Part shown: in pieces, positions 34,055-44,486 of the stretch
How positions within the stretch are numbered: position 1 is the stretch's first letter
How the letters are laid out: each line of letters starts with the position of its first letter
Origin: Candidatus Ferrigenium altingense
Lineage (GTDB): Bacteria; Pseudomonadota; Gammaproteobacteria; Burkholderiales; Gallionellaceae
DNA: 64,000 nucleotides
NCBI GenBank assembly: GCA_020621985.1
Contig: JAHRYS010000001.1
Location: 186,001 to 250,000, forward strand
Direction: 5' to 3'
Notes under the pieces: model-generated
Databases searched by the model: none
Seen by the model: only the letters and a program-made list of their open reading frames with translations
Told to the model about the DNA's origin: nothing
Program-made: the position numbers and the translations under genes

Positions 34055-34519
34055 TTACTTGTTCTGCTCTTCGAGATTGCTCATCTTGTAGGCGGCAACT
34101 CTGCTGGTATGTTCATCCAGCGTTTTTTGTTCGGATTTTTCGGCAATCTTTTTTTGTTCTTTGATATGGCGCTGTTGCAGCATATCGAACGATTTCAGTT
34201 TGCGTCGCGCTGCATCAAATTCATTGCACCCGGCTTGGGTTGACGCTTTGCTTTGCTCGACCAGCTTGAGTTGCTGGCTGATGACATCATCGAGTTTATT
34301 GATGAATTGTTGGAAATTGCGCCAGTCGGCCGGGTTCATTCCGTTCCGCGCCGCTTCCTGCAAACGGGCCTGATAGTCCTTGCGGTATTCCAGCAGGGTG
34401 TCGAGACTTTGCTGCGCGCCCTGTTGCTGCCTGTTCAATTGGCCGAGCCTGCTCGTTGCCGAATCGTTCTGGTGTTGCGCCAGTTTCATCAGGGTCTGCA
34501 AAGAGAATGGTTTGGTCAT
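34055..34519 (-). CDS. fliJ: Flagellar export chaperone/ATPase stalk protein FliJ
   Basis: FliJ is a coiled-coil protein inserted in the FliI ATPase ring. The 154-residue protein is helical throughout, with FSLQTLMKLAQHQNDSATSR at the start, RNGMNPADWRNFQQFINKLD and long charged heptads. It starts 10 bases after the fliI stop. The 71 bases between it and fliK hold no gene. Confidence 0.92.
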   Translation of the reverse strand: MTKPFSLQTLMKLAQHQNDSATSRLGQLNRQQQGAQQSLDTLLEYRKDYQARLQEAARNGMNPADWRNFQQFINKLDDVISQQLKLVEQSKASTQAGCNEFDAARRKLKSFDMLQQRHIKEQKKIAEKSEQKTLDEHTSRVAAYKMSNLEEQNK

Positions 34520-34529
34520 AATAAGCTCG

Positions 34530-35936
34530 TTAATGCGCCGGTTCGAATAAAGCCGTCAATTGCGCAATGCTGGCCGCATAAGGTTCGCGCTGGAACATAT
34601 CCTGTTTCAGAAATTGTTCCATTCTTGGATAGAGCACGATTGCTTCGTCCAGCAATGGGTCGCTGCCCCTGATATAGGCGCCGACGCTGATCAAGTCGCG
34701 GTTGCGCTGATAATGGGCATACATATGCTTGAAGCGTTGCACCAAGGACAGATGCTCCGGTGACGCCAATCGCGACATCACACGGCTGATCGAAGCCTCA
34801 ATATCGATCGCCGGATAATGACCCTGTTCCACCAGGCGCCGCGACAGCACGATGTGACCGTCGAGAATGGCGCGCGCGCTGTCGGCAATCGGGTCCTGCT
34901 GGTCATCGCCTTCGGTCAGCACGGTGTAGAAGGCGGTGATTGAGCCGCTGCCTTCCAGTCCGTTACCGGCGCGTTCTACCAGTTGCGGCAGCTTGGCGAA
35001 AACGGACGGCGGATATCCTTTGGTGGCGGGCGGTTCACCGACTGCCAATGCGATTTCACGTTGTGCCATCGCGAAACGGGTCAGCGAATCCATGATCAGC
35101 AAAACATTTTTTCCTTGATCGCGGAAATACTCGGCGATGGTGGTGGCATACGCCGCACCCTGCAGGCGCATCAGCGGCGAAGTGTCCGCCGGCGTGGCAA
35201 CGACCACCGAGTGGGCCATGCCTTCCTTGCCAAGAATATCGTTGATGAATTCCTTGACTTCGCGGCCGCGCTCGCCGATCAATCCGACTACCGTGATATC
35301 CGCGCTGGTATAGCGCGCCATCATGCCGAGCAGCACGCTCTTGCCGACGCCGCTGCCGGCGAATAATCCCATGCGCTGACCGCGGCCCACGGTCAACATG
35401 CTGTTGATGGCGCGCACTCCGACATCCAGAGCTGTATCGATCGAAGCGCGCTCCAGCGGATTGAAAGGCCGGCTTTGCAGCGGTGCAGATTCCGTGTCCA
35501 GCAGTGGTCCAAGTTGATCGAGTGGTTTGCCGGCGCCATCCAGTACGCGGCCCAGCAACATATTGCCGACCGGCAGATGCTTGGCGCGGTCGGCTATGCG
35601 GCGCGCCGGCTTGCGTTTGCCGCCCAGCGTCAGCACATGCGCCGGTTCAACCGGCATCACGCGCGCGCCTGGCACCAAACCATGCACATCGTTTTCCGGC
35701 ATCAGGAACAATCTTTCGCCGGCAAAGCCGACTACTTCCGCCTCGATCACGTGGCCTGGCAGGTGGATTGCGCAGGTGCTGCCGACGGGCATTTTCAGGC
35801 CGACCGCTTCCATTACCATGCCGGTCACCTTGGTCAAACGGCCGCTCGACGGCATGGGGTCGCATTCCGCCACATATCTGCGGCCTTCATCGAGAAAGTC
35901 GCGCCATTTGGCGCTATGGGGGGTCATGGCAGCCAT
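34530..35936 (-). CDS. fliI: Flagellum-specific export ATPase FliI
   Basis: FliI is the hexameric ATPase of the export apparatus. The Walker A motif [20 protein letters not shown] (about 165-185) and Walker [21 protein letters not shown] are intact, with [20 protein letters not shown] downstream. The ATG at 35936 ([18 protein letters not shown]) gives 468 residues and has AGGA seven bases upstream. A longer frame back to 36065 would overlap fliH by over 40 codons and is not supported by homology. It overlaps the end of fliH by 13 bases. Confidence 0.97.
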   Translation of the reverse strand: MAAMTPHSAKWRDFLDEGRRYVAECDPMPSSGRLTKVTGMVMEAVGLKMPVGSTCAIHLPGHVIEAEVVGFAGERLFLMPENDVHGLVPGARVMPVEPAHVLTLGGKRKPARRIADRAKHLPVGNMLLGRVLDGAGKPLDQLGPLLDTESAPLQSRPFNPLERASIDTALDVGVRAINSMLTVGRGQRMGLFAGSGVGKSVLLGMMARYTSADITVVGLIGERGREVKEFINDILGKEGMAHSVVVATPADTSPLMRLQGAAYATTIAEYFRDQGKNVLLIMDSLTRFAMAQREIALAVGEPPATKGYPPSVFAKLPQLVERAGNGLEGSGSITAFYTVLTEGDDQQDPIADSARAILDGHIVLSRRLVEQGHYPAIDIEASISRVMSRLASPEHLSLVQRFKHMYAHYQRNRDLISVGAYIRGSDPLLDEAIVLYPRMEQFLKQDMFQREPYAASIAQLTALFEPAH

Positions 35937-36550
35937 GATTTGTCCTGCCCTATTGATTCGACAACGCGCTTCCAGCGCGCTTCCGTGGTGGCGTCCACCT
36001 GGCTGTGTGCGGTTTCCACGCGACCCCCGCCGCGCTCGATCTGCGCATCGGTAAATATCTTCCATCCGGCGTGCGATAGCTGTTCGCCCATGTTCTTGCG
36101 CACCAATTCGGCATCGTCCGGATGCAGGATCAAATGGGCATTCTGATTGAAATGCGGCAGATCGCTGATTGCCTCATTGATGATTTTCAGGATGATTTCC
36201 GGTTTTTCCTGGAGGATTTCACCCGTCATCTTGCGGGCAACTTCCAGCGACAAGTCGAGCAAGGATTGCGCCAAACGCTCATCCATTTGATTGAGCGCGC
36301 CCTGCAAGTTTTGCAGCAGCATGTGCATTTGCGCCGCCTCGGTGCGTGCTTGCTGGATGCCGGCGGCATAACCTGCTTCGCGGCCTTGCGCGTAGCCTTC
36401 GTCATGCGCTTGTTGGCGGATATTTTCCAGTTCCGCGACGGTGGCGAGCACGTTGTTTTGATGCTTGCCGCCGGGATGCGGGTCGAACGAGGCCAACTCC
36501 CAGCGTTCAAACGCCGTCAGTTGTTCTTTGGTGATGATCACGCTAGACAT
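35924..36550 (-). CDS. fliH: Flagellar assembly protein FliH
   Basis: FliH regulates FliI and links it to the C ring. The 208-residue protein has a Gln/Ala-rich central coiled coil ([20 protein letters not shown], with GxxxG-like repeats typical of FliH) and a C-terminal V-type ATPase E-subunit-like domain ([52 protein letters not shown]). It overlaps fliG by eight bases and fliI by 13. Confidence 0.95.
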   Translation of the reverse strand: MSSVIITKEQLTAFERWELASFDPHPGGKHQNNVLATVAELENIRQQAHDEGYAQGREAGYAAGIQQARTEAAQMHMLLQNLQGALNQMDERLAQSLLDLSLEVARKMTGEILQEKPEIILKIINEAISDLPHFNQNAHLILHPDDAELVRKNMGEQLSHAGWKIFTDAQIERGGGRVETAHSQVDATTEARWKRVVESIGQDKSWLP

Positions 36551-37547
36551 AAGCGTCTTCCTCGCCCTTGCTGCCTAAAGTAATCTGGCCTTCATCGGCC
36601 AAGCGCCGCACAATCTTGAGGATTTCCTTTTGATTGGCTTCGACCTCGCTGAGTTTTACCGGCCCTTTGGCCTCCAGGTCTTCGCGCATCATTTCGGAAG
36701 CGCGTTTTGACATGTTCTTGAAAATCTTTTCACGCAATTCTTCACTCGTTCCTTTAAGCGCGATAATCAGCGACTCAGACTGGACTTCGCGAAGCACGAG
36801 TTGAATGCCGCGATCATCGATATCCAGCAAGTTTTCGAAGACGAACATCTTGTCTTCAATTTTTTGTGCCAACTCGGGGTCGTAACTGCGTACGTTTTCC
36901 ATCATTTCAGCTTCCAGCGTGCCGCCCATGAAATTCAGAATCTCTGCGGCAGTAGTTACGCCACCTTGCAGATTCTTTTTCCCGGTGCCGCCGCCAGCCA
37001 TGAGCTTGCCCAGCACGTCATTGAGTTCGCGCAACGCAACCGGCTGCACTCCATCCAGCGTGGAGATGCGCAGCAGCACATCATTGCGGGTGCGCTCGGT
37101 AAGCATTTTAAGAATATCGGCCGCCTGATCCGGTTCCAAGTGAACCAGAATGGTCGCGATGATCTGCGGATGCTCATTGCCGATCATTTCGGCTACCGCG
37201 CCCGGATCCATCCATTTCAGGCTTTCGATCCCGCTGGTATCGCTGTTGTGCATGATGCGATCCAGCAAACCCTTAGCCTTGTCGTCCCCCAGCGCCTTGG
37301 TGAGCATGTTGCGGATGTAATCGTTGGAATCCATCCCGATGGTGGTTTTGCCTGATGCGGAAACTATAAAATCGCGGAATACTTCCGCAATCTCGTCGCG
37401 GTTGAGGTTTTTCAGTTTTATCATGGCGGCGCTGATCTTCTGCACCTCCTTGGGCTCAAGGTATTTCAGGACGGCGGCGGCATCATTTTCGCCGAGCGTC
37501 ATCAGGAAAATTGCGCTTTTCTCAACCCCGTCAACCATTGCCGCCAA
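36543..37547 (-). CDS. fliG: Flagellar motor switch protein FliG
   Basis: FliG is the torque-generating ring protein that links the MS ring and stators. The N-terminal domain has VDGVEKSAIFLMTLGENDAA then AVLKYLEPKEVQKIS, the middle has ESLKWMDPGAVAEMIGNEHP then QIIATILVHLEPDQAADIL, and the C-terminal torque helix has MFVFENLLDIDDRGIQLVLR. The 334-residue length is standard. A second in-frame ATG at 37538 would shorten it by three residues. It overlaps fliF by 17 bases. Confidence 0.97.
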   Translation of the reverse strand: MAAMVDGVEKSAIFLMTLGENDAAAVLKYLEPKEVQKISAAMIKLKNLNRDEIAEVFRDFIVSASGKTTIGMDSNDYIRNMLTKALGDDKAKGLLDRIMHNSDTSGIESLKWMDPGAVAEMIGNEHPQIIATILVHLEPDQAADILKMLTERTRNDVLLRISTLDGVQPVALRELNDVLGKLMAGGGTGKKNLQGGVTTAAEILNFMGGTLEAEMMENVRSYDPELAQKIEDKMFVFENLLDIDDRGIQLVLREVQSESLIIALKGTSEELREKIFKNMSKRASEMMREDLEAKGPVKLSEVEANQKEILKIVRRLADEGQITLGSKGEEDAYV

Positions 37548-39156
37548 CCCATTCTTTAATCACGCTGGCGACGATCATCGGCTCCTGCTGGGCAATTTGC
37601 CGGGCTGTTTGCAGGCTTTGCTCATAGGACGGGTTGGAGGGTGCATAAGTCGCTTCGGGAATCTCCTCGTTTTCCTGGGCGGCAGTAAAACCGCCCGTAT
37701 TGCTTTTCAGGGTGAGTAAAGTATCCAACGCCGGCTTGATAACGCGAAATATTACAAACAGCATGACTGCGGCAATCAGCGCATATTTAAGCAGCTCTTT
37801 CCCCAGCTCGATGGTGTCGGGGCGTTCCCAGAGCGGTAATTCCTCGACAATTTCCTTGCTTTCGGTAAAGGCCGCAACCTGCACGTTCAGGCTGTCGCCG
37901 CGAGCCTGGTCGAAACCCACCGCATCCCTGACCAGATTGTCGATCTGTTCTTTTTCCGCGTCGGTCAAAGTTTTGGTGCTGGTTTTTCCTTTGGCGTCGG
38001 ACACTTTGCGATTGCCGTTCACCACCACCGCAACCGACAGGCGTTTGATGGAGCCAACCGGCAGCACGGTGTGGCGTATGGTGCGGTCCACTTCGTAATT
38101 CACGGTAGATTCCTTTTGCAGATTGGAGATGTTTCCGCTGTTCGCGGTTGCGCCCCCTGTCTGCGTTCCTGTGTCGGCAACGATAGGTGCGGTAGCTGGA
38201 ACCGGAGGCTGGTTGGTCAGCGCACCGGGGACGCCACTCGCATTAAGCCCGGAACCATTCATCGCTTCAGAGCTTTGTTTGCTGCGTATCGTGCTGTCAG
38301 CCGAGTTCTGGTTCGGCTTGTAGCTTTCCGATGTCTGTTCGGTGCGAGAGAAATCAATATCGGCGGATACTTGCGCGCGCATATTATTCGCACCGAGCAT
38401 GGGGGTCAGTAAGGCTTCGATACGTTTGATATAGCTTTGTTCAATTTGCTGCACATATTTGAGCTGGTTTGCATCCAGTCCTTCGTTGGTGTTGCCGTCA
38501 TGGCTGGCGCTCAACAGCGTGCCGTTCTGATCCACTACCGTCACACTCTTGGCGGACATTTCCGGCACACTGCTCGAAATCAGGTGAATAATTGCGCTGA
38601 CCTGCGCGGAATCGAGCAATCGTCCGCCTTGCATGGAAAGCACCACGGATGCGCTGGGTTTCTGTTGTTCTTTGACAAATACGCTGGGTTTGGGGATGGC
38701 CAAGTGAACGCGTGCGGTGGCTACCGCCCCGATACTTTCCACCGAGCGAGCCAGTTCACCCTCCAGCGCGCGCTGGTAATTGACCTGCTCGGCGAATTGG
38801 GTGATGCCGAACTTCTGGTTTTCCATCAATTCGAACCCGACGTTCCCCCCCTTGGGAAGACCCTGCGAAGCCAGCTTCAGGCGGGCTTCATGCACCTGAT
38901 TGGAAGCCACCAGCAAGGCGCCGCCGCCCTCGGCAAACTTGTAGGGGACATTCATCTGTTGTAGCGACTCGATGATGGCTCCGCCATCGCGGTCGGACAG
39001 ATTGCTGTACAGCACACGGTAGTCGGGTGTTTGTCCCCACATCCACGCACCGGCGATGAGCGCGAACAAAGCCGCAACGCCAACCACCACCCCCATTTTT
39101 TGCTGGAGGGTGAGCTGATCCAACAGATTCACCGCCTTGTTTTTTTGTTCAGCCAT
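37531..39156 (-). CDS. fliF: Flagellar MS-ring protein FliF
   Basis: FliF forms the inner-membrane MS ring that houses the export gate. Membrane helices lie at about 18-40 (QKMGVVVGVAALFALIAGAW) and about 440-462 (LLKYALIAAVMLFVIFRVI). Between them are the ring-building motifs with TPDYRVLYSNLSDRDGGAII and RALEGELARSVESIGAVATA then RVHLAIPKPSVFV. The C-terminus binds FliG. It is the first gene of the thirteen-gene minus-strand run. Its promoter should lie in the 164-base spacer shared with the divergent fliE. Confidence 0.97.
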   Translation of the reverse strand: MAEQKNKAVNLLDQLTLQQKMGVVVGVAALFALIAGAWMWGQTPDYRVLYSNLSDRDGGAIIESLQQMNVPYKFAEGGGALLVASNQVHEARLKLASQGLPKGGNVGFELMENQKFGITQFAEQVNYQRALEGELARSVESIGAVATARVHLAIPKPSVFVKEQQKPSASVVLSMQGGRLLDSAQVSAIIHLISSSVPEMSAKSVTVVDQNGTLLSASHDGNTNEGLDANQLKYVQQIEQSYIKRIEALLTPMLGANNMRAQVSADIDFSRTEQTSESYKPNQNSADSTIRSKQSSEAMNGSGLNASGVPGALTNQPPVPATAPIVADTGTQTGGATANSGNISNLQKESTVNYEVDRTIRHTVLPVGSIKRLSVAVVVNGNRKVSDAKGKTSTKTLTDAEKEQIDNLVRDAVGFDQARGDSLNVQVAAFTESKEIVEELPLWERPDTIELGKELLKYALIAAVMLFVIFRVIKPALDTLLTLKSNTGGFTAAQENEEIPEATYAPSNPSYEQSLQTARQIAQQEPMIVASVIKEWVGGNG

Positions 39157-39320
39157 AATGATTTGGAACCATACCTTAAAGCCACTTGTACACTTAGCAT
39201 ATTACCAGCGGCACATAGTCCTTTGAAAAGCTGAATAAAAGGAAAAACCCATGCTTGTTTCCATTATAAAGACGGCGGTCTATCAGATATTGTGCATTTA
39301 CCTAAAAAAGGAGGCGCGAG

Positions 39321-39641
39321 ATGAATACCTCGGCAGTAGATAACTTGTTGGCGCAAATGCGCGTTGCGGCGGCGGCAGCAGGATTGCGCGAACCGAGCCA
39401 GGCAGCGCAAGCCGGCAAAATGGATTTTGCGGATGTGCTGAAATCGTCGTTGGACGGGGTGGCGCGGGTACAGGCCCAGTCGGAGGCCATGCAAAAAGCT
39501 TTTGTGCTGGGTGATAACAGCGTCAGTTTGAGCGACACCATGATCGCGATGCAGAAAGCCAGCATCAATTTTCAGGCTACCGTTCAGGTGCGCAACAAGG
39601 TCGTGCAGGCTTACAACGACATCATGAACATGCAGGTTTGA
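39321..39641 (+). CDS. fliE: Flagellar hook-basal body complex protein FliE
   Basis: FliE connects the MS ring to the rod. The 106-residue protein has the family core KMDFADVLKSSLDGVARVQA then QSEAMQKAFVLGD and ends FQATVQVRNKVVQAYNDIMN then MQV. AAAAGGAGG precedes the ATG. It stands alone and divergent from fliF, and ends before a strong bidirectional terminator. Confidence 0.97.
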   Translation: MNTSAVDNLLAQMRVAAAAAGLREPSQAAQAGKMDFADVLKSSLDGVARVQAQSEAMQKAFVLGDNSVSLSDTMIAMQKASINFQATVQVRNKVVQAYNDIMNMQV

Positions 39642-39697
39642 CTCCTTGCGGATTGCAGGGGTTTGTTGCGCATTTTGCATTTCTTCGGCAATAAAAA

Positions 39698-39730
39698 AAC
39701 GGGCATCCGAGGATGCCCGTTAGTTTTTCT
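39698..39730. terminator. Bidirectional intrinsic terminator between fliE and the porin gene
   Basis: AACGGGCATCC, a two-base GA loop, and GGATGCCCGTT form an 11-base perfect stem (39698-39708 and 39711-39721). An A7 run lies on the left and T5 on the right. It can terminate fliE from the left and the converging porin gene from the right. Confidence 0.93.
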
Positions 39731-39769
39731 GTTTCGTGGGTTAAGAATCTAACTCAGCCGCAGTTCTGA

Positions 39770-41080
39770 TTAGAACTTGACTTCACCCCACAGCCATGTC
39801 TTCTGGGTGTTGACATAGCCCGCTGCTGCATCGCCAGCTTTGTAATCTGCATATTTCATTCCAAGTGCGTAGTTCTTGCCGAACGCGTAGGTTGCTACCA
39901 AATCCCATTCCTTACCAAGGTTGTTGATGTTAGCGGTGGACTTGTCCGCACGGTAATCGTGGTAGACCGCACCAAGATTGATGCCCGCCAACTTGGTTCC
40001 TGCTGATACATAGGTATCCTTCAGGCCTCGCCCAGGTGTGGCCGCAGCGAACATATCCGCCCAACCGTTAAAGGCGTGCAGTGTAGCCAGCGGAGTTGCG
40101 AAGGAACGGGTTGTAGCAGCAGCGGTAGCTTTGGTGGTAGCGCCAGTATCTACGCCTAGTACTTCATAGCCCAGCTTGAATACCGCCATATTGGTAACGT
40201 CTACGCCACCTTCCAAAAAGGTGTAGGTGGTTTTGAAGTTGGTTGGATTGTTGCTGCCATCACGCTGTTCCGCAAATTCTGCCGTGTACAGCAGTTTGTT
40301 GCCACCCATCGCCGTGCTTCCATTCAAGCGGAGGCCGTAAGTATCGGCTGAGTTGGCATTGGTGGTAGCGGCACCGACAGTGCGGTAGTCCAGCAGGTAA
40401 GCGTAACCGACTATTTCTGCGAAGCTCAAGCCCTTGTAGCTCACGTTGAAGATCGGGGATTTCATATGGGCGTTGCCTGCATCCGCATTGCCATCGCCAT
40501 CGCCAATAATGCGATTGGCGTTGGTGATGTAACCCGCCGTGATCGTGGTGCTGGGCAACGACTTGTTGACCAGCGTGAAGGCATCAAAGGTCTGCTCATT
40601 TTGGCGCCAGCCCACGTTGCCGATGAAACGGTCATTGTCCAGCTTGATGCGCTGGCGACCCCATTTCACGTTTGTATTGGCAATGCCGCTGTAGCTCAAA
40701 TAGGCCTGGTTGATTTCGGTGACTTCCGGGTCTTGTATCGTTGCATACTGAGGCGCGGCATTAAAAGGGTTTTGGCTGTAATACTTTTTATTGCCCAAGT
40801 CTGTCGTGTGTTCAGCTTCTACCATCGCGCCGAAGCCGTTGAAAGTGGCTGTTTCATAGCCGAGACGCAAGCGCAATGTGTTTGCAGTTGCAATATTCGT
40901 GTTTTTTCCAGCAGCAGGAACGGAAGCGTTGCGCACATCTTCATAGCGGTATTGCAGATTGGCCGAAGCCTTGCCGCCGGTCAAAGCGTCGGTCAGCGTA
41001 TCCGCTGCCAAAGCGCTTTGTGCGAACAGAAGTGCCGACAGGGCGGCGATGCTCGATATAGGGTGTTTCTTGAGTAACAT
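39770..41080 (-). CDS. Outer-membrane porin-like beta-barrel protein
   Basis: This 436-residue protein has a clear signal peptide (LKKHPISSIAALSALLFAQS then ALA, cleavage before ADTL). The rest is rich in alternating aromatic/polar beta-strands, with NLQYRYEDVRNA, LRLRLGYETATFNGFGAMVE, VKWGRQRIKLDNDRFIGNVG then WRQNEQTFDAF, and a barrel end TWLWGEVKF. The pattern recalls the alginate-export/Alginate_exp-like porin group; the solute is unknown. The ATG at 41080 is preferred because GGAG lies six bases upstream. The ATG at 41092 would place its own start over that site. About 290 A+T-rich bases separate it from the divergent ubiA and should hold both promoters. Confidence 0.85.
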   Translation of the reverse strand: MLLKKHPISSIAALSALLFAQSALAADTLTDALTGGKASANLQYRYEDVRNASVPAAGKNTNIATANTLRLRLGYETATFNGFGAMVEAEHTTDLGNKKYYSQNPFNAAPQYATIQDPEVTEINQAYLSYSGIANTNVKWGRQRIKLDNDRFIGNVGWRQNEQTFDAFTLVNKSLPSTTITAGYITNANRIIGDGDGNADAGNAHMKSPIFNVSYKGLSFAEIVGYAYLLDYRTVGAATTNANSADTYGLRLNGSTAMGGNKLLYTAEFAEQRDGSNNPTNFKTTYTFLEGGVDVTNMAVFKLGYEVLGVDTGATTKATAAATTRSFATPLATLHAFNGWADMFAAATPGRGLKDTYVSAGTKLAGINLGAVYHDYRADKSTANINNLGKEWDLVATYAFGKNYALGMKYADYKAGDAAAGYVNTQKTWLWGEVKF

Positions 41081-41369
41081 GGTTTTCTCCATTTAATGTT
41101 ATAAAAATAATACTTTGCTGCTTATTGCTATATCTTGAAACTGATGGCGATATCGACCGAATCCAAAAAACTCTCAATATTCGGGAGTTCCATGACGAAT
41201 TGTCCTTATTAGGAAAGTGGAATGCAAACTAAGCTTTAAATTATGTTGTTTTTTTGCAACACAATTCTGTTAGCCGGATGCAATATGAAATTTGCGGCGC
41301 CCGCTATTGCAGATACGAGGCGCCCATATTAAGGTGTCTGGAAATTGAAAGATCGCATTTAAACAAGAA

Positions 41370-42239
41370 ATGACCCTCACCAAACGTCTCTCGCTCTATA
41401 TCCAGCTCACCCGTCTGCACCGTCCCATCGGCATTTTGCTGTTGTTGTGGCCGACGCTGTGGGGCGTATGGGTCGCGGGCGAGGGGCATCCGGCCTGGCT
41501 TATCATTCTGATCTTTACGCTCGGTACCGCGCTGATGCGCTCTGCCGGGTGCGCCATCAACGACTATGCCGACCGCCACATCGACAAGCATGTCGAACGT
41601 ACCAAGGAGCGTCCGCTCACCAGCGGCAAGGTCAGTGAGCGCGAAACGGTGTGGCTGGCCGCCGGGCTGGCGTTTGCCGCCTTCCTGCTGATACTGCCGC
41701 TTAACCCGCTGACCTGGCTGCTGTCCTTTCCCGCCGTGTTTCTTGCCGCCAGCTATCCGTTCACCAAGCGCTTCCTCGTTATCCCGCAAGCCTATCTCGG
41801 CATCGCCTTCGGCTTCGGCATCCCGATGGCGTTTGCCGCGCAGCTCGGCGATGTGCCGCCGGTGGCGTGGCTGCTGCTGCTCGCCAATGTGTTCTGGGCG
41901 ATCGCCTACGACACCGAATACGCGATGGTGGACCGCGACGACGACATCCATCTCGGCATCCACTCCTCGGCGCTGTTTTTCGGCAAATACGACGTGGCGG
42001 CGGTAATGGCATGCTATGCCATTACCCTGGCCTTGCTGGTAGTGGCAGGGCAAATGGTTGGGCTGGGCTGGATATATGATGCTGGGCTGCTGGTTGCGGC
42101 AGGCGTTGCGCTGTATCACTACACCCTCATCAAGGACAGAAGCCGCAAAGAATGCTTCAAGGCGTTCCTGCATAACAACTGGTTCGGCGCGGCGGTGTTC
42201 GCGGGTATTGCGCTGGATTATTTGGTAAACAGCCGGTAA
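41370..42239 (+). CDS. ubiA: 4-hydroxybenzoate polyprenyltransferase UbiA
   Basis: UbiA prenylates 4-hydroxybenzoate in ubiquinone biosynthesis. The 289-residue membrane protein has both Asp-rich substrate motifs: [20 protein letters not shown] (about 66-85) and [20 protein letters not shown] (about 180-200). About nine hydrophobic helices are visible. The length fits the family. It stands alone on the plus strand, ahead of a methyltransferase gene. Confidence 0.96.
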   Translation: MTLTKRLSLYIQLTRLHRPIGILLLLWPTLWGVWVAGEGHPAWLIILIFTLGTALMRSAGCAINDYADRHIDKHVERTKERPLTSGKVSERETVWLAAGLAFAAFLLILPLNPLTWLLSFPAVFLAASYPFTKRFLVIPQAYLGIAFGFGIPMAFAAQLGDVPPVAWLLLLANVFWAIAYDTEYAMVDRDDDIHLGIHSSALFFGKYDVAAVMACYAITLALLVVAGQMVGLGWIYDAGLLVAAGVALYHYTLIKDRSRKECFKAFLHNNWFGAAVFAGIALDYLVNSR

Positions 42240-42325
42240 CCTGCCCTTTACGGCTGGGTATACGGCATCCAGGCGTTCTGCCTGGGAAATCCCGTAGCTC
42301 GAAGTTTCCGCTACACTTGTTCCAT

Positions 42326-42952
42326 ATGCACACCCAGCAACCCTACTGCGAAAACCCGCTGCTCAGACGGAGCTACAACCTGATTGCGCCGTTCTACGAT
42401 CTGGTCATAGAGCGTCCGCTGCTGAAGGCGCGTGCCCGGTCACTGCACAGCCTGCCGGCGGAGATGCCGGGGCGCGTGCTGGTGAGCGGGGTCGGCACGG
42501 GGCTGGACTTGCCGCTGTTGCCGGCGATGCACCGCTACATCGCGCTCGATTTCAGCGCGGCAATGCTGTCCCGCGCCCGGCCGCGCGGCGCGCACCTGCA
42601 TATCGACTGGGTGCTGGGCGACAGCATGGCGCTGCCGTTTGCCGACGCGCAGTTCGATCATGTTGTGTTGCACCTCATCCTTGCCGTCGTGCCGCATACG
42701 GAAAAATGCCTGAGCGAAGCGGCGCGCGTGCTCAAGCCCGGCGGTACGATCCTCGTCTTCGATAAATTTCTCCGTCCGCAGCAACATGCATGGCTGCGCC
42801 GCGCACTCAACCCGCTGACGCGCCGTCTGGCCACGAGGATGGATGTGGTATTCGAAGACGTGCTGCGTGAAGTGCCGCAACTGCAAGTAGTCAGCGATAG
42901 GCCGCTGCTCGCCGGAGGCTGGTTTCGCGGCATCGTGCTGCGGAAAGTTTAA
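42326..42952 (+). CDS. Class I SAM-dependent methyltransferase
   Basis: This 208-residue protein has the class I Rossmann methyltransferase pattern. Motif I is RVLVSGVGTGLDLPLL (the usual Asp/Glu-x-Gly is here Ser-Gly-Val-Gly), followed by YIALDFSAAMLSRAR, DSMALPFADAQFDHVVLHLI and LKPGGTILVFDKF. It resembles the UbiE/Methyltransf_11 group. The substrate is not evident. The ATG at 42326 is the first in frame. It converges on hemF. The 86 bases before it contain a small CCAGGC/GCCTGG hairpin (42269-42285) without a T-run. Confidence 0.82.
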   Translation: MHTQQPYCENPLLRRSYNLIAPFYDLVIERPLLKARARSLHSLPAEMPGRVLVSGVGTGLDLPLLPAMHRYIALDFSAAMLSRARPRGAHLHIDWVLGDSMALPFADAQFDHVVLHLILAVVPHTEKCLSEAARVLKPGGTILVFDKFLRPQQHAWLRRALNPLTRRLATRMDVVFEDVLREVPQLQVVSDRPLLAGGWFRGIVLRKV

Positions 42953-42985
42953 GGGTAAGCAAGGCGAGCCTGATTACGATTTTCC

Positions 42986-43915
42986 TTATACCCAGTCTCG
43001 CGGCACAAGAAATTCCTCATACAACTCCGCCTCCGGCGTGCCCGGCTCGGGATGCCAGTCATAGCGCCATTTCACCAGCGGCGGCATGGACATCAGGATG
43101 GACTCGGTGCGCCCGTTGGTTTGCAGGCCGAAGATGGTGCCGCGGTCGATCACCAGGTTGAATTCGACATAGCGGCCGCGCCGGTAGAGCTGGAAATCGC
43201 GTTCGCGCTCGCCGTAGGGCGTGTCCTTGCGGCGCTCCAGGATCGGCACATAGGCGGACAGGAAGTGGTCGCCGACGCTTTGCTGGATCGCAAACGCGGT
43301 GGCGAAATCCGGTTCGCTCAGGTCGTCGAAAAAGATGCCGCCGATGCCGCGCTGCTCGTTGCGGTGCTTGAGATAAAAATATTTGTCGCACCATTTTTTG
43401 TATTTTGGATACAAGTCTTCACCGAACGGCGCGAGCGAGTTCCTGCAGGCCTGATGGAAATGCACCGCGTCTTCCTCGAAGCCGTAATACGGCGTCATAT
43501 CCATGCTGCCGCCAAACCAGAACACCGGGGCCTCCCCGTCCTTCGTCGCCACAAACATGCGCACGTTGGCATGGGCGGTGGGTGCGTAGGGATTGCGCGG
43601 ATGCAGCACCAGCGACACGCCCAGCGCCTCCCAGCGGCGGCCAGCCAGTTCGGGGCGGTGCGCGGTCGCGGCAGGCGGCATCTTGTCGCCCGTCACATGC
43701 GAAAACGCCACGCCGCCGCGTTCCAGCACATTGCCTTCCTCGAGGATGCAGCTTATGCCGGAGCCTGTCCTGAGCGCAGCCGAAGGGCCGCCTTCCGGCC
43801 TGTCCCAGTTGTCGCGACGAAACAGTTTGCCGTCCACCTGTTCCAACCGCGCGACGATCAGGTCTTGCAGTTCAAGCAGATACTCTCTGACGGCTGCGGA
43901 ATCGAAGCTGCTCAT
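42986..43915 (-). CDS. hemF: Oxygen-dependent coproporphyrinogen III oxidase HemF
   Basis: HemF decarboxylates coproporphyrinogen III to protoporphyrinogen IX with O2 in heme synthesis. Family motifs include [60 protein letters not shown] and [20 protein letters not shown]. The ATG at 43915 gives 309 residues; an upstream in-frame start at 43951 would run into tsaC. The usual glycine-rich segment after DRPEGG is altered to [13 protein letters not shown], encoded by a REP-like 21-mer at 43767-43787. This looks like an in-frame repeat insertion that the protein tolerates. Confidence 0.96.
   Translation of the reverse strand: MSSFDSAAVREYLLELQDLIVARLEQVDGKLFRRDNWDRPEGGPSAALRTGSGISCILEEGNVLERGGVAFSHVTGDKMPPAATAHRPELAGRRWEALGVSLVLHPRNPYAPTAHANVRMFVATKDGEAPVFWFGGSMDMTPYYGFEEDAVHFHQACRNSLAPFGEDLYPKYKKWCDKYFYLKHRNEQRGIGGIFFDDLSEPDFATAFAIQQSVGDHFLSAYVPILERRKDTPYGERERDFQLYRRGRYVEFNLVIDRGTIFGLQTNGRTESILMSMPPLVKWRYDWHPEPGTPEAELYEEFLVPRDWV
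43767..43787. repeat. REP-like 21-mer within hemF
   Basis: GTCCTGAGCGCAGCCGAAGG followed by G differs by one base from the reverse complement of 49945-49965 inside dsbC. In hemF it encodes extra residues in the usually glycine-rich loop. Sequences of this type are known as dispersed repeats in many proteobacteria (from memory). Confidence 0.75.
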
Positions 43916-43928
43916 GATTTCCCCCCGT

Positions 43929-44486
43929 TTAACCGCGAATGATTTGGCCATCCGCCCAGGCGCGGATCGTGGAAGGTTTTTTGCGCTTGCCCACGCGTCC
44001 TGGCAATACCCACACCTTGCGCCCGAATAAACGCTGGCATTGCGCGTAAGTCCGGGCGGGGCGCTGTCCGCTGCGATTGGCGCTGGTGGAAACCAGCGCG
44101 CTGTCCACGCCCCGGCAGAGCTGCGCGGCTTGCCGATGCGCGGTAAGGCGTACCGCCAGCGTGTTATGCACGCCGCGCAACCAGCGCGGCGCGGAGTGAT
44201 GGGCCGGCATGAGATAGGTGGTCACTTGCGCGCCCGCTTCTTGCAGTTGCTGTTGCTGGTTTGATGTGAGCGGTTGCAGATAGCGCGCCACTTGCCGGTA
44301 GTGCGCTGCGATCAGGATCAGGCCTTTGCGTTGCGGGCGCTGCTTGAGCTTGAGCAGGCGCTGCACGGCAGCGCGATTGTCCGGGTCGCAGCCCAGGCCG
44401 TAGCAGGATTCGGTGGGGTAAGCGATCAGGCCGCCGCGCCTGAGGTAAGCGGCGATGCGGCGAGACGATGCGCTATGGCGGAACAA
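43929..44486 (-). CDS. tsaC: L-threonylcarbamoyladenylate synthase, TsaC/YrdC family
   Basis: TsaC makes threonylcarbamoyl-AMP for the t6A37 modification of tRNA. The 185-residue protein has [20 protein letters not shown] (about 18-37), [19 protein letters not shown] (nucleotide/bicarbonate site) and [20 protein letters not shown] then [16 protein letters not shown]. It is the short single-domain form and directly abuts the purD stop. The order purD-tsaC-hemF suggests one transcript. Confidence 0.93.
   Translation of the reverse strand: MFRHSASSRRIAAYLRRGGLIAYPTESCYGLGCDPDNRAAVQRLLKLKQRPQRKGLILIAAHYRQVARYLQPLTSNQQQQLQEAGAQVTTYLMPAHHSAPRWLRGVHNTLAVRLTAHRQAAQLCRGVDSALVSTSANRSGQRPARTYAQCQRLFGRKVWVLPGRVGKRKKPSTIRAWADGQIIRG

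Noticed and set aside
35937-36065. Extended fliI start
   Set aside because: It would overlap fliH by more than 40 codons, and the extension has no FliI homology.
39157-39320. Sigma-54 promoter between fliF and fliE
   Set aside because: GGCAC and TTGA-like pieces are present but the GG-to-GC distance is wrong on both strands.
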